DNA from: Crocinitomicaceae bacterium | Lineage (GTDB): Bacteria; Bacteroidota; Bacteroidia; Flavobacteriales_D; Crocinitomicaceae | DNA length: 52,720 nt | Assembly: GCA_023262855.1 (NCBI GenBank) | Contig: JALQYQ010000024.1 | Location: 1 to 52,720 of the forward strand | Direction of reading: 5' to 3' | In this document: piece by piece, positions 30,240 to 38,673 of the stretch | Numbering within the stretch: position 1 is the stretch's first letter | Layout: each line of letters begins with the position of its first letter | Notes under the pieces: generated by a model | What the model saw: only the letters and a program-made list of their open reading frames with translations | Told to the model about the DNA's origin: nothing | Databases searched by the model: none | Position numbers and translations under genes: made by a program

Positions 30240-30980
30240 ATGAAGGTAATTTCGAATATTGGTAAGTACATTTTGATGCTCGGTGTTGTGTTTTCACGAC
30301 CTGAAAAGATGAAGATTTTCCGTAAGCGCGTTTTTACTGAATTCGAGATAATTGGGATTAATTCTATTCCGATAGTTGCTCTGATGTCAACCTTTATGGG
30401 AGCTGTTATTGCACTTCAAACTGCATCAAATATTGATAATCCTTTGTTGCCTGATTATACAGTTGGATACATCACACAATCAAGTACAATTTTGGAATTT
30501 TCTCCAACAATCATTTCCTTGATTTTGGCTGGTAAAGTTGGCTCGAATGTAGCCTCTGAGATTGGGACAATGCGCGTTACAGAACAAATTGATGCGCTTG
30601 AAATAATGGGTGTTAACTCGTTAACATTTCTAGTTTTACCAAAAATCGTTTCTGCAGTATTTTTCTTTCCAATCCTGGTGATTTTTTCGATGGGACTAAG
30701 TCTAATCGGAGGTTGGTTAGCATTGACCTTATCTGGTTTATTAACCACAGAAACCTATATTCTAGGTATTCGTTCCTTTTTTGAAGTTTACAATGTGGTC
30801 TATGCATTAACGAAAACAATTGTATTCGGCTTCTTGATTGTTTCTATTGCTTCGTTTTATGGATATTACACAAAAGGAGGAGCATTGGATGTTGGACGTT
30901 CTTCAACACAAGCAGTAGTTAGTGGTTCGATTGCAATTTTGATTGCCAATTTTATTCTTACTCAATTGATGTTGCTATGA
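30240..30980 (+). CDS. mlaE: MlaE-type ABC permease (phospholipid transport)
   Basis: A 246-residue inner-membrane permease with about five or six helices. Family traits are VFTEFEIIGINSIPIVALMSTFMGAVIALQ at the N-terminus, the cytoplasmic loop VASEIGTMRVTEQIDALEIMGVNSLTFLVLPKI, which docks the ATPase, and GFLIVSIASFYGYYTKGGALDVGRSSTQAVV near the end. MlaE moves glycerophospholipids between inner and outer membrane in known systems. It overlaps mlaF by ATGA. No MCE-domain substrate-binding gene (mlaD) follows; the next gene is convergent, so MlaD, if any, lies elsewhere. Confidence 0.92.
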   Translation: MKVISNIGKYILMLGVVFSRPEKMKIFRKRVFTEFEIIGINSIPIVALMSTFMGAVIALQTASNIDNPLLPDYTVGYITQSSTILEFSPTIISLILAGKVGSNVASEIGTMRVTEQIDALEIMGVNSLTFLVLPKIVSAVFFFPILVIFSMGLSLIGGWLALTLSGLLTTETYILGIRSFFEVYNVVYALTKTIVFGFLIVSIASFYGYYTKGGALDVGRSSTQAVVSGSIAILIANFILTQLMLL

Positions 30981-31744
30981 TCGAGATTGTAAACGTCAAT
31001 AAATCGTTTGGTAGCAAGCAAGTTTTGTTTGATATCAATACATCTTTTGAAAAAGGAAAAGTTAATTTGATTATTGGTCAATCAGGACAAGGGAAATCGG
31101 TACTTGCTAAATGCATTGTTGGACTGCATGAAGTGGACAATGGACAGATTTTATTTGATGGAAGAGATTTTTCGTCCATGAATCGTTTGCAACGAAAAGA
31201 AATTCGCCAAGAAATCGGAATGCTTTTTCAAGGTTCAGCACTGTTTGATTCAATGACAGTGGAAGAGAATGTCATGTTTCCTTTAACGATGTTTACAAAA
31301 ATGTCGAAGAAAGAAATGCAAGACCGCGCCGATTTTTGTTTAGATCGCGTAAATCTTGCAGGAACGAATAAATTATTCCCATCAGAATGTTCTGGTGGTA
31401 TGCAAAAACGTATTGGGATTGCGCGTGCGATTGCGATGAATCCTAAATACTTGTTTTGTGATGAGCCCAATTCAGGGTTAGATCCAAAAACGTCAATCGT
31501 AATTGATGGTTTGATAAAAGAAATTACCTACGAATACAACATCACGACAGTTGTTATTACGCATGACATGAATTCAGTTATTGAAATTGGTGATAGTGTA
31601 ATGTTCATTCATCAGGGTAAAAATTGGTGGGAAGGTGATAATAAATCAATTATTACCACTGAAAACCCTGAGATTTTAAACTTTGTTTATGCATCTGAAT
31701 TTATGAAAGAGATTCGTTCGGTGATGCAGCAAAGAAGACAATAA
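30977..31744 (+). CDS. mlaF: MlaF-type ABC ATPase
   Basis: A 255-residue ATPase partner of MlaE. Walker A GQSGQGKS (34-41, K40), Q loop in GMLFQGSALFDSMTVEENV, signature CSGGMQKRIGIARA, Walker B YLFCDEPNSGLDP, and switch His in VVITHDMNS. The SGGMQKR form of the signature and the DSMTVEENVMFPL segment are typical of Mla/Ttg2-type ATPases. It overlaps mlaE by four bases, so coupled translation would give equal amounts of both. A convergent Omp85-like gene lies 59 bases downstream. Confidence 0.93.
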   Translation: MIEIVNVNKSFGSKQVLFDINTSFEKGKVNLIIGQSGQGKSVLAKCIVGLHEVDNGQILFDGRDFSSMNRLQRKEIRQEIGMLFQGSALFDSMTVEENVMFPLTMFTKMSKKEMQDRADFCLDRVNLAGTNKLFPSECSGGMQKRIGIARAIAMNPKYLFCDEPNSGLDPKTSIVIDGLIKEITYEYNITTVVITHDMNSVIEIGDSVMFIHQGKNWWEGDNKSIITTENPEILNFVYASEFMKEIRSVMQQRRQ

Positions 31745-31803
31745 TTCGGATTATTCTTCAGTCAATTTTCTAAGATTTAAACGATTTCCTTGATATTTCC
31801 ACT

Positions 31804-33507
31804 TTAGAAATAAGCGATATATCCAAAATGAACTTTTCCGTTGCGCATTAAAATTGGGTTGTCAAATTGTTTTCCAAGTGCATAGGAAATTGAGAAAATT
31901 CCAATGTTGGTACCAAAGGAAAAACCAGTTCCAAAACCAAAAGGATGGTCATTGATGTAAGTGCTTGTTGTATTTTCATAAAATGCTTGATCAAAGAATG
32001 CAAACAAATGTGAATTACGATCAAGTAAGAATCGGTATTCAATACTCACAATTGAACGTGTTGTTGCGTACAATTCTTCTTCGTTAAATCCTCTAAAACT
32101 AGTTTGTCCTCCAAATCGGTAAGCTTCATTTTGATAGATTTCGGGCGCAATATAAAAAGCAGTATTTGTGGCAAAATGAAGTACATTTCTTTTCGAAATT
32201 TGAAGAAACCAGTCCAATTGAAAGTTTGCCCTGTATGTGGTTGTTTTTACTTCCGGGATTGTATCAATAGCTAGTTTTTTTCGTGTTCCGATGGCAGCTT
32301 CTATAGTAAGTGCGAATCCTTTGGACGGATTTGGAACATAATCCAATTGCCTTCTGAAAAGAGCAATTCCGTAAGCATTTGTCGAAACACTTTTTAGATT
32401 AACAAAAGAAGGGTTGTTTTTTCCACCGTCCAATACTGAAGAAGATGCATTTTGATAAAATGCTTTTAAATAGCTTCCGCCTTTGAGAAAATACTGTACG
32501 CCAATGGTGCTTTTTAGCTCTAAAAAGGATGTATCCCTTTTGTACAAGTGAAATTGGCCGTCAATACCAAAAGGTGTTTTGAAAAGAAATGGGTAGTTAA
32601 TCTTTGCGTCAAGTGATTGGGTTTGTGCTTGTATACTTTTCCAATTTAGATTGAGTGATTCTCCTCGTTTTAATATGTTGAGAAGTTTTAAGCTTAAATC
32701 TCCGGTTAAACTAAGTTTCTTTGAAACGGTATTTGGTTGAAGTCCAACAGCTCCATTTATTGAACTTACTGGAACTGAATTTAAATACAGAAACAATTCA
32801 ACTCCCTCACGTGTGAATAATAATTCGTGTGGTTTAATTTCCTTGATGAAATTTAATTGTTTGATTTTGGTTGAAATCAGTTGAAGCTTTGATTCATCAT
32901 AGACATCCCCCATTTTTATATCGAGTAAGCTAGAGATAAATAATTCAGAAATTGAGCTATCTCCTTTCAGGTGGATTTTTGAAAACGTGAATTTATCGCC
33001 AAGATTTACATTTAATTTAGCTGACACTGCTTTTTCATTATAAGTTATACTGTCAAAATAAACCTTTACAAAGGGATAGCCATTCTCTGTTGCAGAATTG
33101 TAGATGCTTTTTAAAATTCGATTCGTTTCTGTTGGAGTGAACGGAACATGGGTAAGTGCCTTTTCGTTGATTTTTGATACACGTTTTAGAAATTTCTGTG
33201 TTTGCTTGTTTGTGATAATGTCAATCGATTTGAATTGTTCTCCACATATAAAAGCCACGCTCACTTGTTTGTTGGAAAATTGTAAAGAATCGAAGGAGGC
33301 TAACAAATAACCTTTTTTAATAGCATACAATTGAAAGTCACGCAAATAATTCACTGCGGTAGCGCTATCCTTGAATGAAGTCGGAACATTCTTTTTTATC
33401 GTCTGGTATTCGATTGATTTAAATACAACTATGTAGTCCTTTTGTGAAAAAGCACTGAGAGTCAAAAAAAGTGAAAAAATGAGTAAAAATGTCCGCATCA
33501 TTAACAA
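31804..33507 (-). CDS. Omp85-superfamily outer-membrane protein (POTRA plus barrel)
   Basis: A 567-residue exported protein; three Met codons within residues 1-4 leave the exact start open. Signal peptide about 1-22 (FLLIFSLFLTLSAFSQ). Residues 25-245 hold two to three POTRA-like units (including THVPFTPTETNRILKSIYNSATENGYPFVKVYFD, whose GYPFV turn is diagnostic, and FTFSKIHLKGDSSIS). Residues 250-567 form the beta-barrel with the conserved lid-lock motif RGFNEEELY and the C-terminal strand ending YIAYF. It is shorter than BamA (fewer POTRAs) and closer to TamA or patatin-associated forms. Its substrate is unknown: protein insertion or lipid handling are options, the second suggested only by its convergent mlaEF neighbours. 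Confidence 0.85.
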   Translation of the reverse strand: MLMMRTFLLIFSLFLTLSAFSQKDYIVVFKSIEYQTIKKNVPTSFKDSATAVNYLRDFQLYAIKKGYLLASFDSLQFSNKQVSVAFICGEQFKSIDIITNKQTQKFLKRVSKINEKALTHVPFTPTETNRILKSIYNSATENGYPFVKVYFDSITYNEKAVSAKLNVNLGDKFTFSKIHLKGDSSISELFISSLLDIKMGDVYDESKLQLISTKIKQLNFIKEIKPHELLFTREGVELFLYLNSVPVSSINGAVGLQPNTVSKKLSLTGDLSLKLLNILKRGESLNLNWKSIQAQTQSLDAKINYPFLFKTPFGIDGQFHLYKRDTSFLELKSTIGVQYFLKGGSYLKAFYQNASSSVLDGGKNNPSFVNLKSVSTNAYGIALFRRQLDYVPNPSKGFALTIEAAIGTRKKLAIDTIPEVKTTTYRANFQLDWFLQISKRNVLHFATNTAFYIAPEIYQNEAYRFGGQTSFRGFNEEELYATTRSIVSIEYRFLLDRNSHLFAFFDQAFYENTTSTYINDHPFGFGTGFSFGTNIGIFSISYALGKQFDNPILMRNGKVHFGYIAYF

Positions 33508-33565
33508 AACGAGTTGGAAATTACTTTATTTCAAACGATTAATAATGAATTGTGAATAATATTTT

Positions 33566-33597
33566 TTGGAATTACGGTATAAAATATTGTATTTTCG
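33566..33597 (+). promoter_or_regulatory. Promoter, TTGG-N20-TATTTTCG, of the small lipoprotein
   Basis: TTGG at 33566-33569 and a seven-of-eight TAnnTTTG match at 33590-33597. The lipoprotein ATG is 39 bases after the box. Confidence 0.55.
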
Positions 33598-33636
33598 CAC
33601 GAACATGAAAGACCTTATTAATAAAAACAAACAACA

Positions 33637-33777
33637 ATGAAGAAAATTTTGACCTTGACACTTGTGGGGATGTTATTGTCACTAGCTATGACAGCTTGTG
33701 GATCATCCAAAGGAGGACATTGCGATGCCTATGGAAGCGTAAACCAAGTAGAAAATTCAGATTTAGCGTCTAAATAA
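33637..33777 (+). CDS. 46-residue small lipoprotein
   Basis: A short gene below the usual size cut-off. The product starts MKKILTLTLVGMLLSLAMTAC, where Cys 21 follows a lipobox-like MTA, and the mature peptide is only 26 residues: CGSSKGGHCDAYGSVNQV, then ENSDLASK. It would be an acylated peptide on the periplasmic face of a membrane. From memory, many Flavobacteriales have a short lipoprotein with the same CDAYGS core and a DLAxK end, but no function is known to me. It has its own promoter and a strong terminator directly after the stop, as expected of an abundant small product. Coding evidence is the signal peptide, promoter and terminator together. Confidence 0.8.
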   Translation: MKKILTLTLVGMLLSLAMTACGSSKGGHCDAYGSVNQVENSDLASK

Positions 33778-33799
33778 TCTATCACCCCCTTTAAAAATC

Positions 33800-33828
33800 A
33801 AGGTCATCATTTCGATGGCCTTTTTTTA
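33800..33828 (+). terminator. Terminator of the small lipoprotein gene
   Basis: AAGGTCATC / GATGGCCTT stem (one wobble) with a five-base loop and a seven-T run. Confidence 0.9.
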
Positions 33829-33842
33829 TGAATGAAAGTTTG

Positions 33843-33878
33843 GCGCAAAAAAAAGACTGGCTTTAAAACCAGTCTTTT
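33843..33878 (-). terminator. Terminator of the 33898-34377 gene
   Basis: AAAAGACTGG (33851-33860) pairs with CCAGTCTTTT (33869-33878). On the minus strand the stem is followed by a run of Ts, 20 bases after the gene's stop. Confidence 0.85.
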
Positions 33879-33897
33879 AACTATTATTTGAACGAAA

Positions 33898-34377
33898 TTA
33901 TTTTGTTACGTATGAAACATCGTAGCTAACTGCATAGTTAGAAGGGAATGCAGGTACTAAAACATAATTTTCAGTTAAGTATTTCTCTGGGCAACTTTCG
34001 CATTGCGTCACAACAATTTTATAAACTACTGTCTGATTAGCGTCATCAATTGTTACTGTGCGATCATATGAAGCACTGCAATTTGCTGTAATTGGATAAC
34101 ATAGTATTGTATAATTTGAATAATTCACATCTACTTTATCACCATCATTCATTCGAATTTGAAATTCATTAGCATAGGGGTGGGTTGCATTGATCACATA
34201 ATTCCCTCCCATACTTGGTGTTAAGTTACCAGACGCCGGGTAAAAAACAACTCCGCTAATTATCGCCCCATTGTTCGTATCATCTGTCTCCACAACGCAT
34301 TTTTTCTTACAAGCAGTAAAGCCTAAAAACAAAGTGGCTAATAAAAAAAGTGGTAGTATTTGCTTAATGGTTTTCAT
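33898..34377 (-). CDS. Lipoprotein of unknown function
   Basis: A 159-residue protein with a type II signal (MKTIKQILPLFLLATLFLGF before TACKKK; Cys 23). The mature part starts with a KKKC segment and acidic linker, then is beta-rich with GAIISGVVFYPASG, FQIRMNDGDKVDVNYS and a Cys-containing C-terminal half (TILCYPITANCSASYD and VTQCESCPEKY) that may form disulfides. I do not recognise the family. It is a single transcription unit with its own terminator, between the small lipoprotein (convergent) and lptB (same direction, 73 bases away). Confidence 0.7.
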   Translation of the reverse strand: MKTIKQILPLFLLATLFLGFTACKKKCVVETDDTNNGAIISGVVFYPASGNLTPSMGGNYVINATHPYANEFQIRMNDGDKVDVNYSNYTILCYPITANCSASYDRTVTIDDANQTVVYKIVVTQCESCPEKYLTENYVLVPAFPSNYAVSYDVSYVTK

Positions 34378-34450
34378 ATAAATAGTGTTTAAAAATTTCC
34401 GCTCTAATTAAATAGTGGATAAATTTATGATTTTTTACTGAAATGAGAAA

Positions 34451-35179
34451 TTATTTTTTTCTAAGTTCAAAATTTTGTCCCAAATAAACCCGACGAACTT
34501 GTTCGTCAGCTGCTAATTCTTCTGCTGTACCTGACTTTAAAATGCTCCCTTCAAATAGAAGGTAAGCACGATCTGTGATGGATAATGTCTCTTGAACGTT
34601 GTGATCAGTAATCAAAATACCAATATTGCGCTTGCGTAACTCAGAAACAATGCTTTGAATGTCTTCCACAGCAATTGGATCAACACCCGCAAATGGCTCA
34701 TCCAACAAAACAAACTTAGGATTCGTTGCCAATGCACGTGCAATTTCTGTTCTTCGCTTTTCACCTCCAGATAAACGATTACCTAAATTTTTTCGAACAT
34801 GCGTGAGATGAAATTCTTCCAACAGTTGCTCAAGTTTTTCTTTTCGTTCATCCTTGGTCATGTCAGTCATTTCTAAAATGGCCATGATGTTATCCTCAAC
34901 ACTTAATTTTCGAAAAACAGAAACCTCTTGCGGTAAATACCCAATTCCTAATTGAGATCGTTTGTACATCGGGAAATAGGTAATATCTGTATCATCCAAA
35001 TAAACGGTTCCTTCATCTGGCTTTACAAGTCCAACAATCATATAAAATGAGGTTGTTTTTCCAGCACCATTTGGACCAAGTAAACCAACAATTTCTCCCT
35101 GATTAACTTCGATTGTAACCCCTTTTACAACATCTCTTCCTTTGTAGGATTTTTTAATATGACTGGTGTGTAATTTCAC
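34451..35179 (-). CDS. lptB: LPS export ABC ATPase LptB
   Basis: A 242-residue ABC ATPase that powers lipopolysaccharide extraction from the inner membrane with LptF and LptG. Walker A GPNGAGKT (35-42, K41), Q loop in [25 protein letters not shown] (the PQE and FRKL wording marks LptB), signature [15 protein letters not shown], Walker [14 protein letters not shown], switch His in [11 protein letters not shown]. The LptF/G permease and LptA/C genes are not in the window. It follows the DUF5686 outer-membrane gene by 17 bases in the same direction, so an envelope-biogenesis operon is likely. Confidence 0.95.
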   Translation of the reverse strand: MKLHTSHIKKSYKGRDVVKGVTIEVNQGEIVGLLGPNGAGKTTSFYMIVGLVKPDEGTVYLDDTDITYFPMYKRSQLGIGYLPQEVSVFRKLSVEDNIMAILEMTDMTKDERKEKLEQLLEEFHLTHVRKNLGNRLSGGEKRRTEIARALATNPKFVLLDEPFAGVDPIAVEDIQSIVSELRKRNIGILITDHNVQETLSITDRAYLLFEGSILKSGTAEELAADEQVRRVYLGQNFELRKK

Positions 35180-35195
35180 AATACAAATGTAATAC

Positions 35196-37655
35196 TTAAA
35201 AGTTTAATGCCCAACGTGCACGAATTCCCAAGGGACTCATTCCAGGATCAAGATGGGTTACTCTCCAAACTAGATCTACACGACCAACTTTGAAAATATT
35301 TTCAATTCCAACAGCCAGTTCTGCGTATGGAACATTGCCAAATTGTTTCGTAAAGGATGGTAAAATCATTTCTGAGGAATGTCGAGAGGAAATTGCTCCA
35401 TAAGTTATTCTTCCCGTGGTAACCAAACGCCATTGCAGTTTTTTGATTAGCGGAATACGATCAAATAACAAACCTTCCCAATGATTTTCAACAAATCCAC
35501 CAACATATTTGTCGGAAATGAATTCGAAATAATTGAGTTTGTTGAAAGTGGATGTTAGTAACCAATAAGATTGATTTCCTTCATGGACTTTTAGAAAGGG
35601 ATAAGCTGTTGTTCCAAAGACATAACCCGCATTGGCACCGTATCGAATGCGGCCCAGTACACCAATTTGGCGACTGTGTTCCATCATGAATTCAATTTTT
35701 TGATAGTTGTAATTACCACCAAATAAACCTTTGACACCAAAAATACCCTGAAGCGATAAAATAGGATATTTTGAACCTACACTTGTTCGATCAAATGATC
35801 CAGAAATAAACTCTTCGTTTTTTGTCCAACGAATTCGAGCAATGAATTCACTGGAGGTAATTTTCCCTAAGGTGTCATATGTATTTAAACTAGGGTTAAA
35901 TTTAACGTAATTCGCTAATCCTAAGGCCGTGAACTGTTTCCATTCAAATCCACCATATAAAATCAAATCCTTTTTGACATCTTTTTCTAAGTTGATTCCC
36001 GCCTTTTGAACCATGGTCAATTTATCCAAAGGTCCAGTTCTGAAAAGAGTTCCAAATGTAGATCCAATTGCCGCAGCGGTTGGCGATTGTCCGATTTGCT
36101 CGATATCGTAACGGTAAAAAGTTGTGAGCATACCACGTTTCTTTGGTGTGATATTGTATCGAATATTTGCGCCGTATTTGAATCGTTCATCACCAAACCC
36201 ATATGCAACCTTACCGCCTAATTCCAATCGTCTTGAAAAATTGTTGGAGGTACGCAAAGCCAGAGCAGTTCTGAGATTCTCAACGGGATTAAAACTAACT
36301 AAACTAAATGCACTCCCTAATTCTACTTTCCCGAGTGGGTAATAGCCTGTTGAGGCAAAATAGGTTAGATTTTTCAATGCTTTAAAGAAAGTAACTTCAT
36401 TGAGAGAATCTATCATATTGTCAATTCCAACCTCTTGTATTGATAAAGGTTCATGCCTATGTGAAATCCAATAGGCATCATCTCTGAATTTTGCACTATC
36501 TAGTATTTCGACTGTATTATCCGCTTTATAAAAATCTGCTGGATGATCTTCATTAATCACGAAATCCTTTCGGGTCGACAATTTACGGCCGTAAAAACCA
36601 TAGACCCCAGTGTTTTTTGTGATTTTTACATCAACAATCATTTTTTCTTTTGTTAACATCCAAACTTCATTCGCAACTTGATCAAAGTGATGTTCGAAGT
36701 ATAAATCTTGAATGTAATTGATGTTTGCACCAGGAGAGATGTTTGCACTAATTTGTTTTACCGCGTAAGTTGTATCGTGGATCCACATTTCCCCTTCAAA
36801 GGTAGCGTCACCAGTTCGTTTCGGTTTGAATCTTAATTTATAGCACCATTGATTATCGATAAATGCCGAATCCTCTAAATAAAAACGATAATAACTGCGT
36901 GCGAAATTGGATACTGGACTGACAAATGATTTGTTAAAAAGATTTATTGTGTTGTCATAAACATTAATATCCAAATACATATCACCTAAAAATTGATTCA
37001 TTTGAAGATTGTCGATACCGGTAATACGTGTAGCACTCACAATCTCTTTTCTTTTTTTAGGATTGTTTTTAAAATAGAATTTGGAAATTGATTCACTTAA
37101 AATGACAGGAAGATAATTTGTTCCATTGTCACTTGAATCTAAGTATTCCATAACTAAATCTAAGCGTTTGACGATATCACGATCAGTGAATTTGTCGCCA
37201 ATATTGTTTAGATCAAGTTGAATTTTATTGTAAAGTTCGTATTCATAGGAAAGCAATTTTTCCTTGTTATTTATGTACTTGTTCGCAATAACTCGTTTGT
37301 GTAATGTTGTTGACGGAAATTCATCTGGAGGAAGCACTTTTACTTCGTCCATTTCGGTCACGCTATTTGTCATTCGAACAATAATTTCTTGTTCTTGATC
37401 TTTGATGATTTTATAGGTGTACGTCATGTACCCAACGGATGAAAACACGAGGGAGTCAGTTGCGTAATACGTTTCAATGTAAAATTGTCCTAATGTATCA
37501 GTTAATGTTCCAATTTTTGAGTTTTGAAATTGAACCTTTACGAAAGGCATTGGCTGATTATTTACTGCGTCCCAAACCATCCCTTTCACCTTTGTTTGTT
37601 GACCAAATGAGGCAAGAGAAATGAGAATAAGAAGGAGAAGAGTGTACTTTTTCAT
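35196..37655 (-). CDS. DUF5686 outer-membrane protein with carboxypeptidase-like N-terminus
   Basis: An 819-residue exported protein. Signal peptide 1-18 ([15 protein letters not shown] before QQT); carboxypeptidase-regulatory-like sandwich at about 20-100 ([21 protein letters not shown] ... [22 protein letters not shown]); then the DUF5686 region with [18 protein letters not shown] near 140 and a long beta-barrel to the last residue, Phe ([10 protein letters not shown]). Members are common and conserved in Bacteroidota; the role is not established. Position between tatC and lptB supports envelope assembly. It is 42 bases after tatC in the same direction. Confidence 0.85.
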   Translation of the reverse strand: MKKYTLLLLILISLASFGQQTKVKGMVWDAVNNQPMPFVKVQFQNSKIGTLTDTLGQFYIETYYATDSLVFSSVGYMTYTYKIIKDQEQEIIVRMTNSVTEMDEVKVLPPDEFPSTTLHKRVIANKYINNKEKLLSYEYELYNKIQLDLNNIGDKFTDRDIVKRLDLVMEYLDSSDNGTNYLPVILSESISKFYFKNNPKKRKEIVSATRITGIDNLQMNQFLGDMYLDINVYDNTINLFNKSFVSPVSNFARSYYRFYLEDSAFIDNQWCYKLRFKPKRTGDATFEGEMWIHDTTYAVKQISANISPGANINYIQDLYFEHHFDQVANEVWMLTKEKMIVDVKITKNTGVYGFYGRKLSTRKDFVINEDHPADFYKADNTVEILDSAKFRDDAYWISHRHEPLSIQEVGIDNMIDSLNEVTFFKALKNLTYFASTGYYPLGKVELGSAFSLVSFNPVENLRTALALRTSNNFSRRLELGGKVAYGFGDERFKYGANIRYNITPKKRGMLTTFYRYDIEQIGQSPTAAAIGSTFGTLFRTGPLDKLTMVQKAGINLEKDVKKDLILYGGFEWKQFTALGLANYVKFNPSLNTYDTLGKITSSEFIARIRWTKNEEFISGSFDRTSVGSKYPILSLQGIFGVKGLFGGNYNYQKIEFMMEHSRQIGVLGRIRYGANAGYVFGTTAYPFLKVHEGNQSYWLLTSTFNKLNYFEFISDKYVGGFVENHWEGLLFDRIPLIKKLQWRLVTTGRITYGAISSRHSSEMILPSFTKQFGNVPYAELAVGIENIFKVGRVDLVWRVTHLDPGMSPLGIRARWALNF

Positions 37656-37697
37656 GTATGTTCAGTCCCACTAAATTAATCAAATTGATTATTCGAC

Positions 37698-38492
37698 TTA
37701 TTTAACGATACTGTCTTTTTTCATATTCTTTTCAACACGTTTAGATACAAGAATGCCGACTTCATATAAAATGATGATTGGAATTGACACCAAAATTTGT
37801 GATAAAACGTCTGGAGGTGTGATTGCAGCAGATAAAATTAATACACCTACTATAGCATGTTTTCTATACTTTTTTAAGAAAGCAGAAGTGATTACTCCCA
37901 GTTTAGTAAACAAATAAGTAACGACTGGCAATAAGAACAGTAATCCAGAATAAAAAACAGTGGACAAAATGGTGCTCAAATAAGAACTAATCGTGAAATC
38001 ATTTTTAATTTCATTCGATATTTGATATGCACCAAAAAATTGAACAGTTAATGGAGCAATTACAAAATAACCAAATAGAATACCGAAGAAAAAAAGCATA
38101 CTAACGTAAAACACAATGCCTTTCACAACAGTTTTTTCCTTTTGTTTAAGTCCTGGTTTTACGAACGCCCATAATTGATAAAAAATAAACGGGAAAGAAA
38201 TAACAATTCCACCCATTATACTCATCATCATGGCATAACTAAACTGTCCAGACATGGTAGTACTTTGAAAGCTAACTGGAATTTCACCAACGCATACATT
38301 CAGGTATTTACAGAAAACACGGAATGTTATAAAGTCTTCTTCCTTCATTGAAAGAAAGAAATAGCGCATGATCCAATCTTGGTTCCAAAACAAGACGGTT
38401 GCAACAACGATAATTGAAATAGAAATACGCACTAATCGCCATCTCAATTCCTCAAGATGCTGCAAAAATGACATATTTTTTTCTTCACTCAT
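37698..38492 (-). CDS. tatC: Twin-arginine translocase subunit TatC
   Basis: A 264-residue TatC from the ATG at 38492 (MSEEKNMSFLQHLEELRWRLVR); seven extra residues from 38513 are less likely because a TACTTTTG box lies in between. TatC recognises twin-arginine signal peptides and builds the translocon with TatA. Key parts: the Glu-Leu-Arg in HLEELRWRL, SFPFIFYQLWAFVKPGLKQKEK in the conserved loop, and six helices in the normal order. The first periplasmic loop is longer than in E. coli, as in other Bacteroidota. No tatA gene is next to it in this window. Confidence 0.95.
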   Translation of the reverse strand: MSEEKNMSFLQHLEELRWRLVRISISIIVVATVLFWNQDWIMRYFFLSMKEEDFITFRVFCKYLNVCVGEIPVSFQSTTMSGQFSYAMMMSIMGGIVISFPFIFYQLWAFVKPGLKQKEKTVVKGIVFYVSMLFFFGILFGYFVIAPLTVQFFGAYQISNEIKNDFTISSYLSTILSTVFYSGLLFLLPVVTYLFTKLGVITSAFLKKYRKHAIVGVLILSAAITPPDVLSQILVSIPIIILYEVGILVSKRVEKNMKKDSIVK

Positions 38493-38500
38493 ACCGTTTG

Positions 38501-38508
38501 CAAAAGTA
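38501..38508 (-). promoter_or_regulatory. -7 box TACTTTTG of tatC
   Basis: Exact TAnnTTTG match on the minus strand, eight bases before the ATG at 38492. No clear -33 TTG; if used, the mRNA leader is only a few bases. Confidence 0.45.
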
Positions 38509-38673
38509 ATCATTCGAAGTTAATCTGAATGCATTTTGCGTTTATAGCGTTAATTTTTTTATTCGTCTTATTTTTTGGTTATTAATGAACAGATTAATAT
38601 AAAAATGTTTCTAAATGCTTAAATTCGTGCTACTTTTTTATTAACTTAGGAAAAGTATTCTAAATACCAATTG

